Source: Stromatinia cepivora (lineage: Eukaryota; Ascomycota; Leotiomycetes; Helotiales; Sclerotiniaceae). From it: a stretch of 64,000 nucleotides of DNA. The notes under the pieces are model-generated. The model was given only the letters and a program-made list of their open reading frames with translations, was not told the origin of the DNA and ran no database searches. The stretch is from contig RCTD01000001.1 of NCBI GenBank assembly GCA_014898415.1, positions 3,162,001 to 3,226,000 on the forward strand, given 5' to 3'. A program made the translations under genes and the position numbers. Below are positions 13,042-27,300 of the stretch, in pieces; position 1 is the stretch's first letter, and every line of letters begins with the position of its first letter.

Positions 13042-13949
13042 TTATCTATAATTCATTTACAAACGTTCAATTATTTGATAATTTTTTAAATAATACTTCA
13101 TTTTAATAATACCTTCTTAAATGAACTTTTACGAATATTATATTTAAAGAAAGAAAATTTATTTCAATCTAATCGATAAAGATATAAATACTTTTAGAAA
13201 TATATCATTACTTTTATAATATAACGAATTCTTCCTTTTGTATACTCCAAATCTTTGAAAATATATTTTAAAGAATTTTTTCCTTCTCTTCAATTATTTC
13301 AATAATTCTTTGAAGAAAATATAAATACAGGATTGAATAGTGTTATTATTGAAAGAAAGAAGATTGATAAAAAAAAGATTCCAATATATGAAACTGATGT
13401 TTTCAGTAATTCAATTGCTTCTTCTGAATTATTATTACAATTATAAAATCTTTATATAATAATTATAAATTTGAAAAAGAAGAATCGATAATTGAAAGCT
13501 ATAATGATGACAAATTCTGCAATAATACAATTTCCTTTTAAACCTTAAATAATGTTTATATAGGTATCCAGATCAATAGCAATACTTGGGACTCTTTTTA
13601 TTCCTTTAATCGAAATCCAAGAATCTTTATTTAAGCAAATCTGAAGATCCTAAAATCAAAAAAAGAAAACTTTAATTAAACGATTTGATTATTTGGGATC
13701 CTTCAATGAATCTTCTTTCTTTTCAGGAAATAATAATTTATTTAATAATTAGGAATCCCTTTATTCAAGAAATCAATTTAATTAATTAAGATTATATTTC
13801 TATATCAATTACAATTTATAATAAGATATATATATATCAAAATCTATAAATCTTATTATTAAATTTAACGATAGTATTGAATTTAAAATTAATTTATAGT
13901 AATTATTGGTTATAAAACGATTCGAACTATATATTATATTATTTAAAAA

Positions 13950-14760
13950 TGAGATACAATATTGTATATATATAATCGATCAAACCGAATCGGAAGTATA
14001 AGTATATTGTTATACTTTTTATATACGAATACTCCGATTTATAATATTCGAATTGATCGAATAACTTGTAACGATCTATTAGAACCCAATCGAAATCGAT
14101 GATGTTCGTTTTCAATACAAAATATGGATTATGCTTATTACAACTCGATATAACAATTTCTTAGAATAATATAGGAAGTTCAGATTACTTATTACTCAAA
14201 TAAAGATTATCAACGATAAAATCCTATTCAGGGATTTCGAATAGAAGATTTCTGATTTTCTTTTACAAATAATAACAATATTCATCAAGAATTACAAGAT
14301 TACAAAAAAACTTATAAATATATTCATTAAAATAAATTAAAACGAAATTTTATTATAAAAACGAAATTGATATTGTATTGATTAAAAAACTCTTATAATT
14401 ATTTACAAATTAACAATTATTATAAATTCTTTATAATCTTTTCGGAGCTTTAATAATTCCAATTTTGGAATCTTTATGTTCCTGAAATTATTTCTATCCC
14501 GGAATGCCTTTTTTGGATATACCGGTTTTATTATATTTAATAATTATTTGAATTTCAAATATTCGTTGTTTTTTCTTTTTCTTGGAATAATATATATATC
14601 GATATTTTGTATTGATAATCTTAATGAGATTAAAACAATATAAAAAGAAATAGAAGAATTCGAAGAATATTGGGATGTCGAAGAAGATTTCAGTTTAGAA
14701 ATTATAATTGAAGTTATACAGAATGTTTGTTTAAAAGAAGAAAAGCGTTTAAAACCAAAT
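13950..14760 (+). pseudogene. gag remnant of copy B
   Basis: Collinear with gag remnants of copies A and C. Stops interrupt every frame. Assigned from position between the 5' LTR and protease and from similarity to copy C. Confidence 0.6.
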
Positions 14761-14869
14761 ATTTAGATTTTGTTTTTATTTTAAATATTATATAGAATAT
14801 AAGATTTTTTGATTTAATTAAGTTTATAAGAAAAGAAATATTCATTTTTCTTTATAATCTTTCGAAAAA

Positions 14870-17800
14870 TAGTTATATTTATTGATTAAGAGTATTTATT
14901 GATTTTGGAGCAAATGGATTTGTTTTTATTAATATTATATTCTTTATTTGTTTATTTCCTATATTTAAATTAAGAATTATATTATTTGAAATTTCAATTA
15001 AAGTTAAAAGATATAATGATATATAAAACTATACTATTATCTATTTTATATTCTTTAATTTAATGGTCGATAGTTGTGAACAATCTTTTGTCCTTTTTTT
15101 TATTACTGAATTAAAAAATTATAATGTTATTTTAGGTAGATTTTGGTTATCAAAGATTCAAACAAAGCTCGATTGTTTTAATTGATATTTCGAATAATTT
15201 AAAGAGAGATTCTATATTATCTTTTATTCGAATAATCTTTTTGTTATTTAATCATTCCTTTGCAAATGAAAGATCGATCGATTAGTTTAATAAGATATTG
15301 ATCGATGAAATGATCAATTCGAAGAATATTGGAATCGAAGAGATTTATAATTGAATAGATCAATTGTAGTTAATAATATATAATAAAATTTTTTAAATAT
15401 GAATATAATATAGATTCTTGTTGAAAAAGAAGAAGTCTTGATTCCTTTCAAATTCAATTTATCTTTTTCTTAATTAATTATATTATTATTGCAGATTTAT
15501 GAATGTTTTCTTTGTATATTGTTTGAAGTTTTTGATCTATATATATTCAAATCCGATAAGTTTTAATTAGAATATAAGAGAGATAAACAAATTGAATTTT
15601 TTATTATTATTTTGAAAGAATTCGATGATATGATAGATTCCTAATGGAATGAACGATATACAGAAGAGAAAGTATTGGTTGTTTTGATCGAATTCAAAAA
15701 TACGAAAGTTCGAAAGAAACTCGATCGAATATTAGCTGAAATCGATTCAGAATCCGAAATATTATTTGAATATCGATAATATCATTGAATTTTTTTCAAG
15801 TATGAATTAAATATTTTGTTTTTTAATCAATTTTATAATTATAAAATTATATTGGAAAGCGAAAGAGAATAAACTTTATATTATAATCCGTTTTATAAAA
15901 TATCTTTGGAATAATTGAAAATCGTTAAAGAATATATTATGGATAATTTCAGCAAAGATTTTATTGAATTCAGTTAAGCCCTTTATATTGTATTTATTTT
16001 ATTCATCAAAAAACCCAATAATAATTTGAAGTTCTATATAAACTTCAGATTATTGAATTCCTTAATATATAAGGATTAATATCTCTTCCTTTTAATCAAC
16101 AAAATGCTTTCTTAGTTTTCCAATATTAAAATCTTTACCAAACTTGATATTCGTTAAGCTTTTTATTATATAAAAATGAATCCTGTTTTGAAAAAGTATA
16201 TTATTTTTCGAATTCAATATGGATTATACAAATATAAAATTGTACTATTCGGATTAACAAATGATTCTATAATCTATTAATATTATATAAATAATATTCT
16301 ATTTGATTATTTAGATATCTTTTATATAATATACCTCGATGATATTTTAATCTATTTCGAAAACGAAGAAGAATGTCAAATTTATATTAAACTAATTCTT
16401 GAATAATTAAAAACTATTGATTTATAAACGGATCTTAAGAAATATAAATTCAATATTATATATATCAAATATTTAGGCTTTATTATTTCTACTAAAAGAA
16501 TAAAAATAGACCCTAAAAAGATTGAGGTAATTGAGAATTGAACCTTTCCGATAACAATGAAAGGGATTCAATCATTCTTTGGTTTTTGCAATTTTTATCG
16601 ATAATTTATTAAAAACTATAATATAATAACGAAACCTTTTAACAAATTCATTAAAACAAATATTAAATTCGTATTCAATAAAGTATACCAAAACGTATTC
16701 AATATCTTGAAAAAAAACCTTATCTTTGTTTTGCTTTTGTAACACTATAATCATTGATTCCCTTATATATTCGAAATAAATGTATTCGATAGAATAATTA
16801 CTAATATATTATTATAATAGTATAGCGAAGATTGATTTTCTATAGCTTATTTCTTCAAGATTATGATTACTACTGAATTAAACTACGAAATTTATAACAA
16901 GGAAATACTATTAATCATTCGATCTCTCAATTATTAAAGAACAGAATTCGCCAATTCATTATATAAAATCAAGATTTATATTGATTATAAAGCCTTCGAA
17001 TATTTTATAATTATCAAAACTCTTAATATCCGACAAATTCGCTAAACAGAAATTTTAGTCGATTATAATTTTATTATTATATATTACTTTGAAAAAGATA
17101 ATCCTTTCGTTAACATCTTAATTCATCAGATCGACAAATTGAATCTTTAGAATTATATCAAAAAAAAGAATCGCTTCTAATAGTTTATTAAAGATAATCA
17201 AATTGATATCGAAATCATAAGAAAAGCTTTAAGAAAATATCATTCAAACGAAACAGCGATTACTAGTATCGATTTAAATGAAATCGCTCTTCGATTCGAT
17301 TTAATTAATTATATCATCGAAGTAAATAAAACTATAAATAGTTTACTAATATTCAAAATATAAGTTATCCAAGATTACAAGTATATATCACTCCAAAATG
17401 ATCTTTTGCTTTACAATAACTATTTAGTAATACCTGATATCAACAATCTTTGAATTTATTTGATTCGTAAAGTCTATAATTCTGTTTCCATTGTTTATTT
17501 TGGTATAAATAAAATCTACCTTTTATTATTTCAACAATACTATTGATCCAGAATGTACGATATTATAGCCAGATATATATGCAATTATTATGTCTACAAA
17601 TATAGTTCTATTTCATATAATCATATCTCTGGTTTATTATATCCATTTCCGATTCTTAATCGAATATAACAATATATCATTATAAATTACTACAACTTTA
17701 ATAAAGATAAATATGGATATAACAATATTTTAATTATTATTGATCGATTAATGAAACAAGCTATCTCTATATCTTATTACAAATCAATCGATGCTCGAAT

Positions 17801-18800
17801 TCAAGTACAATTATATCTTTATTATATATATCGATATTATAATCCCTTTGATACTATAATATCGGATTACAGCCTTCAATTTATATCATAATTTTAAAAG
17901 GAATTCAATTAAATCCTAAAAACTGATCTCAAACTATCTATTATTTACTATCCCCAAATCGATAATCAAATTGAGATCTATAATTAATACTTTTAATAAT
18001 AATTAAAATCGTTTATTAACTATTATCAAAACAATTGATTAGAATTCCTACCTATAATAGATTATATACAATTTATTCTTTTATATAATTCCTTAGAAGG
18101 ACTTATATTCTATAAAACCCTATACAAATATATATCAAAATATATATAGAAATGAAAGAAAGATACTAATAAATCAATAAACAATATAAATATATATAAT
18201 ATCTATATATATATAAAACACAATAGATTAATTCTTATACAAACAAAAAAAAGTTTATTATATATCCAAACCAAGATATCGAAATCTATAAATACTCATT
18301 AATATAAAATCGATTTCGATATCGAAAATTATATATAATTCAATATAAAGAGTTATCCTACCCAAAGATTATCTAAGAAACTGGACTTCCCAATTCAAAA
18401 AAGATTTAAGATCATTAATTGATCTGGGAACTCTTTCAAACTCGAACTCCCAATTACAATGAAAATTCATCCTGTTTTCCTTTTAAATCGATTATACAAA
18501 GTATATAACAATCCTCTTTCTAATTAAATATTCGAATCATCTCTACCTATTAATATAACTAATAATTCGGAATAAAAAATAAAGAAAATTTTAATAATAA
18601 AGAAAATACAAAAAACCCTATTATATAAAGTTTCATAGTTTAATAACAGTATCGATTTTATCTAATATCCTATTTCCAATCTTAAAACATCACTACACCT
18701 TCAGCATGATTTTCATTTAGTTAATTCAACATTGTCTGATCCTTTTAATCAATTAATTGATTAAATAAAATTCTATAAAAGCGAAAAGGATAATTATAAT
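14870..18800 (+). pseudogene. pol remnant of copy B (PR-RT-RNase H-IN-chromodomain)
   Basis: Domains in order: protease end with an ILGRFWL-like motif near 15130; reverse transcriptase about 15890-16390 with intact YLDD at 16332-16343; RNase H about 16740-17060; integrase zinc-binding region about 17450-17640, where at least one zinc-ligand Cys survives; integrase core to about 18300; and a C-terminal chromodomain about 18550-18790. Stops fall mostly where TGG, CGA or CAA would be expected. Non-functional, but a better template of the family than copy A. Confidence 0.88.
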
Positions 18801-19522
18801 TATATAAATAATAATTCATTTATAAAATCAAGGGAAAAAAAAGTATTCTTCAATTTAATAGATTAAATGTTATAATTTTATAATGGTATATATATATACA
18901 ATTGTGAAAAGATCGAAAACCCATACAAATTCGAGGGAATTTGATTATATACGTATATAGCCCGAATTCCATACAATAAACGAACTACCACCACCAAGAT
19001 AATACAAAAGCAATATATTTCAAAAAACTTATACTTATAATTATTTCAAAAATTATACAAAGAAAAGCTTGAACATAATAAAAACGAAATATAATATTAT
19101 CCCTATCGATTTCGTTCAATTTGATTGATTTGATCAATTTGATCGATTAACTTGATCGATTTCGGAATTAATTATATTAACTATTCATCATTATTATATT
19201 ATAATTCAACCTTCTTTTCTTTTTTATTGAAACTTTTTCCTTTCAAAGATTCTCCAAATCAAAGAGAATACAAATTAATATTAATTTAACCAATTGATAA
19301 ACGATTTAATCGATTTGATTAATTCATTTGTTATTTTGATCAATTTGATCGATTAATTTGATCAATTTGGTTAATTTCCAATAAATTAACCAAATTAACC
19401 AAAATGACTAATCTAATTGATTTAGAGCTTATAAACCTTCACAAAATCTGATTTCCGATGAAATAATAATGGAATAGAAAAATGAAATACTCAAAGACGA
19501 ACTTTTCCGAAGAAAAGGATAA

Positions 19523-19804
19523 TATTACGAATCGTAAACTACAAAAGGCTAACCACATAATACCTCTTATCTCCCATATCAATTAATAAACTGATCGTCC
19601 ATACATATACATTACAATTTATACGATTTAATATAATAAAATGATGACCCTAATAATGTATATATATAACCCTGCAATTCACGAATGGGTATTTGTAAAT
19701 ATATATCTAATCGCTTCTTACAAACCATAATTCTTCAGTTGTAAATTCTAAGGAACATAATTGACCCTGTTTATTCAGCTCTACTACGGCTCTTGTGCGT
19801 CACA
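19523..19804 (+). repeat. 3' LTR of copy B (282 bp)
   Basis: Same length as the 5' LTR; differences seen are transitions. Preceded by the purine-rich tract GAAGAAAAGGATAA. Ends TGTGCGTCACA. Confidence 0.95.
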
Positions 19805-21080
19805 ATTTCTTATTATTTCAATAATACTATTGATCCAGAATATATGATATTATAATTAGATATATATATAATTATTATATTTACAAATGTAATTCTGTTT
19901 TATATAATTATATCTCTAATTTATTATATTTATTTTCGATTTCTAATCGAATATAATAATATATTATTATAGATTATTATAGCTTTAATAAGGATAAATA
20001 TAAATATAATAATATTTTAATCATTATTGATCGATTAATAAAGCAAATTATCTCTATATTTTATTATAAATCAATCAATACTTAAGCTTAAATATAATTA
20101 TATCTTTATTATATATATCGATATTATGATCCTTTTGATATTATAATATCAGATTGCAGCCTTTAATTTATATTATAATTTTGGAAGGAATTCAACCAAA
20201 TCTTAAAAACCGATCTCAAATTATTCATTATTCATTATCCTCAAATCGATAATCAAATTGAGATTTATAATTAATACTTTCAATAACAATTAAAATTATT
20301 TATTAATTATTATAAAAACAATTAATTAGAATTCTTATTTATAATAGATTATATATAATTTATTCTTCTATATAATTCTTTAGGAAAACTTATATTTTAC
20401 AAAATCTTATATAGGTATATATCAAAATGTATATAAAAATGAAAGGAAGATATTAATAAATTAATAAATGATATAAATATATATAATATCTATATATATA
20501 TAGAATATAATAAATTAGTTTTTATATGAATGAAAAAAGGTTTATTGTATATTTAAATCAAAATATTGAAATTTATGAATATTTATTGATATAAGATTGA
20601 TTTTGATATCGGAGATTATATATAATTCAATATAAAGAGTTATTTTATTTAAAGATTATCTAAAAAACTAGATTTCCTGATTTAAGGAAGATTCAAGATT
20701 ATTAATCGATTTAGGAGCTTTTTCAAATTCGAATTCTCAATTATAATAAAAATTCATTTTGTTTTCCTTTTAAATCAATTATATAAAGTATATAATAATC
20801 TTCTTTTTGATCAAATACTCGAATCATTTTTATCTATTAATATAATTGATAATTCAGAATAAAAAATGGAAAAGATTCTAATAATAAAGAAAACATAAAA
20901 AATCTTATTATACAAAGTCTTATAATTTAATAACAATATCAATCTTATTTGGTATTCTATTTCTGACTTTAAAATATCATTGTATCTTCTATACGATTTT
21001 CATTTGATCAATTCAATATTATTTAATCCTTTTAATCAATTAATTGATTGGATAAAACTTTATAAAAGCAGAAAGGATAA
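19805..21080 (+). pseudogene. pol remnant of copy A, 3' part (IN core and chromodomain)
   Basis: Continuation of copy A pol after the insertion of copy B, collinear with 17520-18800 of B. It holds the rest of the integrase and a chromodomain remnant at about 20850-21080, where the tail still reads NQLIDWIKLYKS. Stops are frequent. Confidence 0.85.
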
Positions 21081-21726
21081 TTATAATTATATAGATAACA
21101 ATTCATCTATAAAATCAAGAGAAAGAAAAGTATTCTTTAATTTAATAGATTAGATGTTATGATTTTATGATGATATATATATATACAATTATGAAAGAAT
21201 CGAAAATCTATATAAATTCGAAGGAATTTGATTATATATATATATGGCCTGAACTTTATATGATAAACGAATTATTATTATTAAGATAATATAAAAACAA
21301 TATATTTCAAAAACTTATATCTATAATCATTTCAAAAATCATACAAAAAGAAAATTTGAATATAATAAAAACGAAATGTAATGTCACCCTTATCGATTTC
21401 GTTCAAATTAGTTAATTTGATTAATTTGGTCGATTAATTTGATCGATTCCGGAATTGATTATATTAACTATTTATTATCACTATATTATAATTCAACCTT
21501 TTCCCCTTTTTTATTGAAACTTTTCCCTTCCAGAGATTCCTCAAATCAAGGAGAATACAAATCAATATTAATTTAACCAATTGATGAACGATTTGGTCAA
21601 TTTGATCAATTTCCAATAAATTGATTTAAAGTTCATAAATCTTTACAAAACCTAATTTTCGATGAAATAGCAATGGAATAAAGGAATAAAACATTCAAGG
21701 GTGAACTTTTCCGAAGAAGGGAATAG

Positions 21727-22008
21727 TATTATAAATCGTGAACTATAAAAGGCTAATCATATAATACCCTTTATCTCCTATATCAATTAATGAGTTAATT
21801 GTCTATATATATATATTACGAATCATACAATTTAATATAATAAAATGGTGACCTTAATAACGTATATATATAGCTTTGCAACTCACGAATAAGTATTTGT
21901 GTATATATATCTAATCGCTTCTTATAAGCTATAATTCTTCAGTTGTAGATTCTAAGGAACATAATTGACCCTGTTTATTCAGCTCTACTACGGCTTTTGT
22001 GCGTCACA
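21727..22008 (+). repeat. 3' LTR of copy A (282 bp)
   Basis: Starts TATTATAAATCGTGAAC (TG mutated to TA) and ends TGTGCGTCACA, followed directly by the AAGAA target duplication. Confidence 0.95.
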
Positions 22009-22013
22009 AAGAA

Positions 22014-24342
22014 TATAAGATCTTATATTAATTGATATAAAACTAACAAAGTACAAATATTGCGCATCGTCGTCGTTATATTTAACTCCGATAAAAAATA
22101 ATTCATTTTTTAATGAGGAGGTTTGGAATTCTTGTAATTGTATAAATATTATATAAGCACATAATATTTTCTCTTATAATAAGTCTTCCATTAATTATCT
22201 TCTCGGTCCTTATAAATCTAATCTGTATAGAACGGAAAGCTGCCAATTATAATTAGGTATATATTTGATTATATCTTTAATCGCATTTTTGGCTAGATAT
22301 GTAGATAGGTAGTTTTATTATTAGTTTTCATTTAAGGATGTATATGGGAGTATTGGAGTATTGGAGTATCTCTATCCATACTCCCCAATACTCCAATAGA
22401 GGTAGAGGATTAGTTTGTATGTGTATTTGTTTGTGGAAATTTCAAGTGTTTGGGATGTAAGATTACGTATCTAAGATGAGGTGGGTGGTTCAATGGTGAA
22501 TTTGAAATTTGGATTTTGTGTAGATATTGATAATGGTACAGTGAGTTATTTATGGGTTGCTGATGGTGATGGTGATGGTGATGAAAGATGGGGAGAGGTA
22601 GGGTTCAGAATTAGTGGCGTCGACGGCGAGAAAATTATTGATAATAGAACGACTTTTGCAAAGGAATTGATGGGATACATGATAATGACAATTAGAATGA
22701 GAAGTATGCGATTACTACCTACTGAAAGACATCTGGGTTATGAAATTTCTAATGAGTTTTGTAAGTTATGGGTGATGCCTCATTTTGATTCAGGGACTGA
22801 GTAATATATATTGGTGGAGATGGAAGGCATATATATATCTCGTCTATACTTGTTTGCTTAGTGATATTTGATAAAGCGATAGATCTAGATTGTAGAAAAC
22901 TTTTGCCTTTTATACTTCTGATACCGTGGATGATGCTTGCATTTGCCTTTAAAATTGGATTTGATGGGGTGGGATTTGAGACGGGATGAAATGGCAATAG
23001 AATCATCATACTACATGATCCTGAAAAGTTTATGTCGAGAGATTAAATGTACGCTGATGTGATCAGATGAGAATTCATGAGACCTAACCAATGTACATAC
23101 AATATTTACTAAAAAGCATAAATGATTAGCCTGAGGGAAATTCTCTCCATTGTTAGAATCTTGGACAAGCTAATGAAAATAGATCAGGAAGTATTATTGG
23201 CGGGATTAGGATGAGATTAAGTTAATTCTTCAGATTTTCTGGATGTGGATGAGGCTTGTGGAATTCGAAGATAAAAACTGTAAATGCACTCACCGCATTC
23301 AAATGATGGTGGAAATAGCAAACATTCCGGTGTATGTTAAACTTTTCATAACGAAATTTAATGGTGAGATGATATGGTGATGTAACCACTATCCAAATTT
23401 GAGTGTGTGTATATTGAACGTGCCGCATTTACACGGATTTCTGGAAGTCATAAGCCTTATTGACGCCAATTTTGGAAAGAGATTTACCACGTTGATAATA
23501 AAAGAGCTGTGTCTTTTATAGCTCTGCTGGGACAGATTCACTTAGGTTTCGAATGTGCATTATGCTGAATGACTGCCCCAGCAATCATATCGAACTTCTG
23601 GGCCGGGAGGAGCTTTTGAATAATATAATGGCATCTCTGCAAGAAACACAGTGATATGACCTCATTGAACCACAATAATAGGTTATGCTTATTGGAACCA
23701 ATATCTTTAAGTCCTCCATGTCTTAATAATTTCCGGCTCATTTGGGTTTCTTTGCAAAATACAGAGCTTACTCGCTACCCCTTCTCTTTCCATTTATTCT
23801 TTGATATTTTCATCGATGGAAATGTCAGAGGTAGTGAGTATCTCTTTAAAATACTCCTTTGTAAACTTTAACGAGCTACATTGAGAGCGGGAGAATTATG
23901 AATACGGAGGTCGCTTGAAAAGTAATGGATTACTTATGCTTGCGACATAGTGGTGATGGATTCTAGTAATAATCAACTGAGGATTGTGCATTTGAGATGT
24001 AGATATGTAGATGTGGTTGCGCTCCAAATGTGATAATGTATGTATACGAGGAAGGAAAAGAGGAGTGGTTGATGATATCAGATATTCGTACCTGATTATA
24101 TCCAAATTCCAAGGAACCTACTAGTGTCCGCAGCTGCCATTAATTCAGGAAGTCTATCTCTAACGAAGACAGATGTAATTGGACCTTTAATCACGTCGAG
24201 CATAATGAAATGTGTATAATTCAGTTGTGATATTCGTCCTTCAAATCATCAAGAGATGTGTTGCATTTTCCTTAGATCAACCCAAATATGCACCCTCGAG
24301 ATCAGGTGTTATATATCATCATCCTTCACATCGAAGAAACCC
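22014..24342. other. intergenic, between copy A and the second GH3 gene
   Basis: About 2.3 kb returning to ordinary base composition. Apart from a weak open frame at 22493-22804 it contains short frames only (23222-23428, 23656-23871, 23896-24105), none with recognisable composition. I see no RNA gene. Confidence 0.5.
22493..22804 (+). CDS. doubtful small ORF, 103 aa
   Basis: Frame from ATG at 22493 to a stop at 22804, unknown to me. It includes a GATGGT simple repeat coding a DGDGDGDE run and otherwise unremarkable mixed residues, with no signal peptide or motif. It lies about 480 bp from the retrotransposon edge. It may be a chance frame or one exon of a gene I cannot assemble. Confidence 0.2.
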   Translation: MVNLKFGFCVDIDNGTVSYLWVADGDGDGDERWGEVGFRISGVDGEKIIDNRTTFAKELMGYMIMTIRMRSMRLLPTERHLGYEISNEFCKLWVMPHFDSGTE

Positions 24343-27300
24343 CTAAACCACAGGCGGTGTCCTACCCGCACTACATGCCCCACTAATACTCTCACAAGCC
24401 AACGTCAAATTTCCCGAACTATCTCCCACCCAAAACAAGAATGGTTTAGTAGTAGAAACTGGTATCACCCAATTCTGTTTCGTCACATCCCAGACACTGA
24501 TATCCTTCCTGGTGACCGCAAGCGATACGACCTGTTTTCCACCCGGTGCGAGGGTATCCGTCTTAGCAAAATCACGAAGCTGGATAATGGGAGTGTCATA
24601 GGGAGAATCGGAAGGATATTGGACGTAAAGCTGGACGACCGATTTACCAGCCACGAGACCGGTGTTGGTAACTGTGACGGAAAGAGTGAACATGGTGTCC
24701 CAGAGCGCGGAATTTCCTCCCTGTGATCCACCAGATGGAGGATCGGGTTTGGAAGTATTGGTATAGCCAGTAGGATAGACAAATGCACCTGGAGTAATAT
24801 TTGAGGGATCGCTGAGGTATGGATAGAGATATCGTGATACGGCATTGAAACCTGCTGGCCATGCGACTTCAGAAGCTGGAGGAATAGCCATACTATATGC
24901 CGGTGTTGAACCTTTCGCTGGTCGGGCCGGAGGAACCGATGTAAGTGCTTTACCGGTTGTGAGAGTGACCGTTCGAGAGAATGTGGTGTAGGAAAGTCCG
25001 TAACCAAATGGGAAACGAGGGGAGATGGCATGCTTGTTGAGGTATCTATAATCAACATATAAACCTTCAGAGAAAGTATCCTGAACCTGGCCAAGCGCGA
25101 ATCCAACGAGGCTAACAGATGATGGGTAATCGCTTTCTGAGACAGGAATTGAGTAAGGGAGATGGCCACTAGGCGAGTAAGCGCCGAAAAGAATATCCGT
25201 CAATGAATTTCCAGCTTCTTGACCCGGTAAATGAGCAAAAAGTACTGCCTTTACTGAAGGGAGGTCTATCCAATTCTCAACAAGAATTGGCCCTACTGTA
25301 TGGACAACTACCACTACGGTGGAGTACTTTGCTGCAGCTGCCTCAACAAGTGTATCACCGTTGTGCCATGCATACAACCCTGACGATGAACGATCTCCGT
25401 CGTTCCCTTCCACGGTTATGGAATTCTCTCCAGAATCACTGTTGATAAATACGATGGCAATATCCCCGGGCAGCGCAGTTAGACCAGATGGGAAGCTATC
25501 GCTGGTTGAGCTATAAACATTGGCAGCTTTTCGCTTAATCGCATCGATGGGCGCGTCCAGGTAAGGGTAGTTAGCAGTGCCTATAAGCTTGAGTTAGTTT
25601 ACCATATCATTGAAAGACTAATAATAATATGTAGAACGTACCGGAACCCCACCCCATGCCAAGAACACCAGTATCACAGCCCCTCTGACTGCAAGCATTA
25701 GGCCCGGAAGGGTTATTTGCAGAATCGGAACCAAACACTTTCAATGCAGCCGAGGTTGAGAGTGGTAGTGTATTGTCGACATTTTTCAATAGGGTTATTG
25801 CCTCTCTTGAGATGTTTTGAGAAACGACAGCATGATTGGATTGGACATTTACATGTAAATTTACTGTGCATGTTGGAGAAATTAATGCTGCTGGGTAACA
25901 TGGCCCCGTAGTATCTAAAGTGTTCGCAGAGAAATTCGGTGGTGGGTAACTTTTGTCCTGTCCAAGTTGGTACCTATGTAAGATTTAATATTAACTAGAA
26001 GCCCAGATGACAGATAGTCATTGACATCTCAAAAGCTATCGTCTGGAGTTGGGAGGTGTTTCGAGGGACATCTCCTCGAATGAACACTCACCAAGTTGCC
26101 ACAATTCGAGTAACCATATCGTTCAGTCGATCAACTGGAACGGTTCCATTCAAAATAGCAGTTGAGAGTTCATACGCCCAATATGCTTCACCAAGAAAAG
26201 GAATCTGTGCATCCCCAGGCATTGCCATGTCTAGACCAGCTAGAGCAGACGATACACCGCCGATTTGGGATAGCCAATCTGACATAACCTGTAGATTGTT
26301 AGAAGTATTTAGAGTACTAAGGGTATATCCTTACCAGGCCTTGAAACCCAAGTTCGTCTTTGAGCAGATTATTAATTAGGTATGAATTCTGACTTGCCGC
26401 ACTCCCATTGACCTATCTGTGTCAGTAAAAAGCCATTGAGGTCTTCATGAAAATGGTATGATAAATTTGGAGTTATGCCAGGAATCAAATCAAGGAATGC
26501 ACTACTGAAAGAGGTCTCATTCATTGACCGATTGATGGTTCGCTTAGATGATTACTTGATTGAATATTTCATCTCGAAGCATCATATGGATTCATCATCC
26601 ACTCATATAATTATGATAAACAGGTACTCACCTCGTTATAGCTTGTCATAACAGCTCCGACGCCAGCTCTAATACCTTCTGCAAAGGGCCACATATAAAA
26701 CTCATGAAGAGTTCTGCAAATTAGTTTGGGCAAGATATCTATTGAGGAATACGCATACCTATCATCGATATTACTACTGAGAGCTTTCATCAAACCATGA
26801 GGGACGATGTCCATTCGGTATGCTTCTTGTTCATTTCCAACGAAGTGTTTGATCGTAGCGATGACACCATTCGCTTGAATTCCATTGATTGTTTGGGCGC
26901 CTCCTACTCCTTGAAGCACAGGATCTAGACATTACTAATCTTAGTCTCAAACCCGACGACAGAATTTTCATCAGCTCTTACCGGCGCCAAATCCTTCCCA
27001 ATTTCGGCCACCACGTGGCTTCCTTCCAATCGGACCTAAAGATGGTCAGAAATTTGTGACGTTGCTGATTCTCAGCTCAAGGGATGTCTTGAAAATGGGT
27101 ATTTGCCAACTGCTTGTCGTACGTACCAACTGTAGGGCCCAAAAGAATGTTAACACCCTTTCCTCGTGCTTCTGCACCTAGTGCAAGACCTCTTTGATAG
27201 GCTAAATCCTTGCTCCAGGTCGCGCCTGTGGTAATACCGGCGGGAAAAGCTGTATTGTTATCGGTCGCAGCTATACCAAGCGCCGAGTCTTGTAAACAGA

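Larger units (their letters stand above)
12760..19804 (+). mobile_element. Ty3/gypsy chromovirus, family 1 copy B, nested in A
   Basis: A full-length 7045-bp element in plus orientation inserted in the integrase of copy A. LTRs are 282 bp each (12760-13041 and 19523-19804). The target duplication is ATTTC (12755-12759 and 19805-19809); removing B and one ATTTC restores the sequence of copy A collinear with B's own integrase. Ends are TG...CA in the 5' LTR start and 3' LTR end; the 3' LTR start has become TA. Domain order matches copy A and mutation load is lower. Confidence 0.96.
7998..22008 (+). mobile_element. Ty3/gypsy chromovirus, family 1 copy A (split by copy B)
   Basis: A complete but RIP-decayed LTR retrotransposon in plus orientation. 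It starts TGTCACGAATCG and ends GCGTCACA, with 282-bp LTRs at 7998-8279 and 21727-22008. The flanking target duplication is AAGAA (7993-7997 and 22009-22013). Copy B plus its duplicated ATTTC sits inside, so the element's own length is about 6961 bp. Order of coding remnants: gag, protease, reverse transcriptase, RNase H, integrase, chromodomain. The polypurine tract before the 3' LTR is GAAGAAGGGAATAG. It cannot be autonomous: stops are dense and the reverse-transcriptase active site is lost. Confidence 0.95.

Noticed and set aside
16572..16754. 60-codon minus-strand ORF in copy B
   Set aside because: Shadow of the RT/RNase H region, which is coded on the plus strand.
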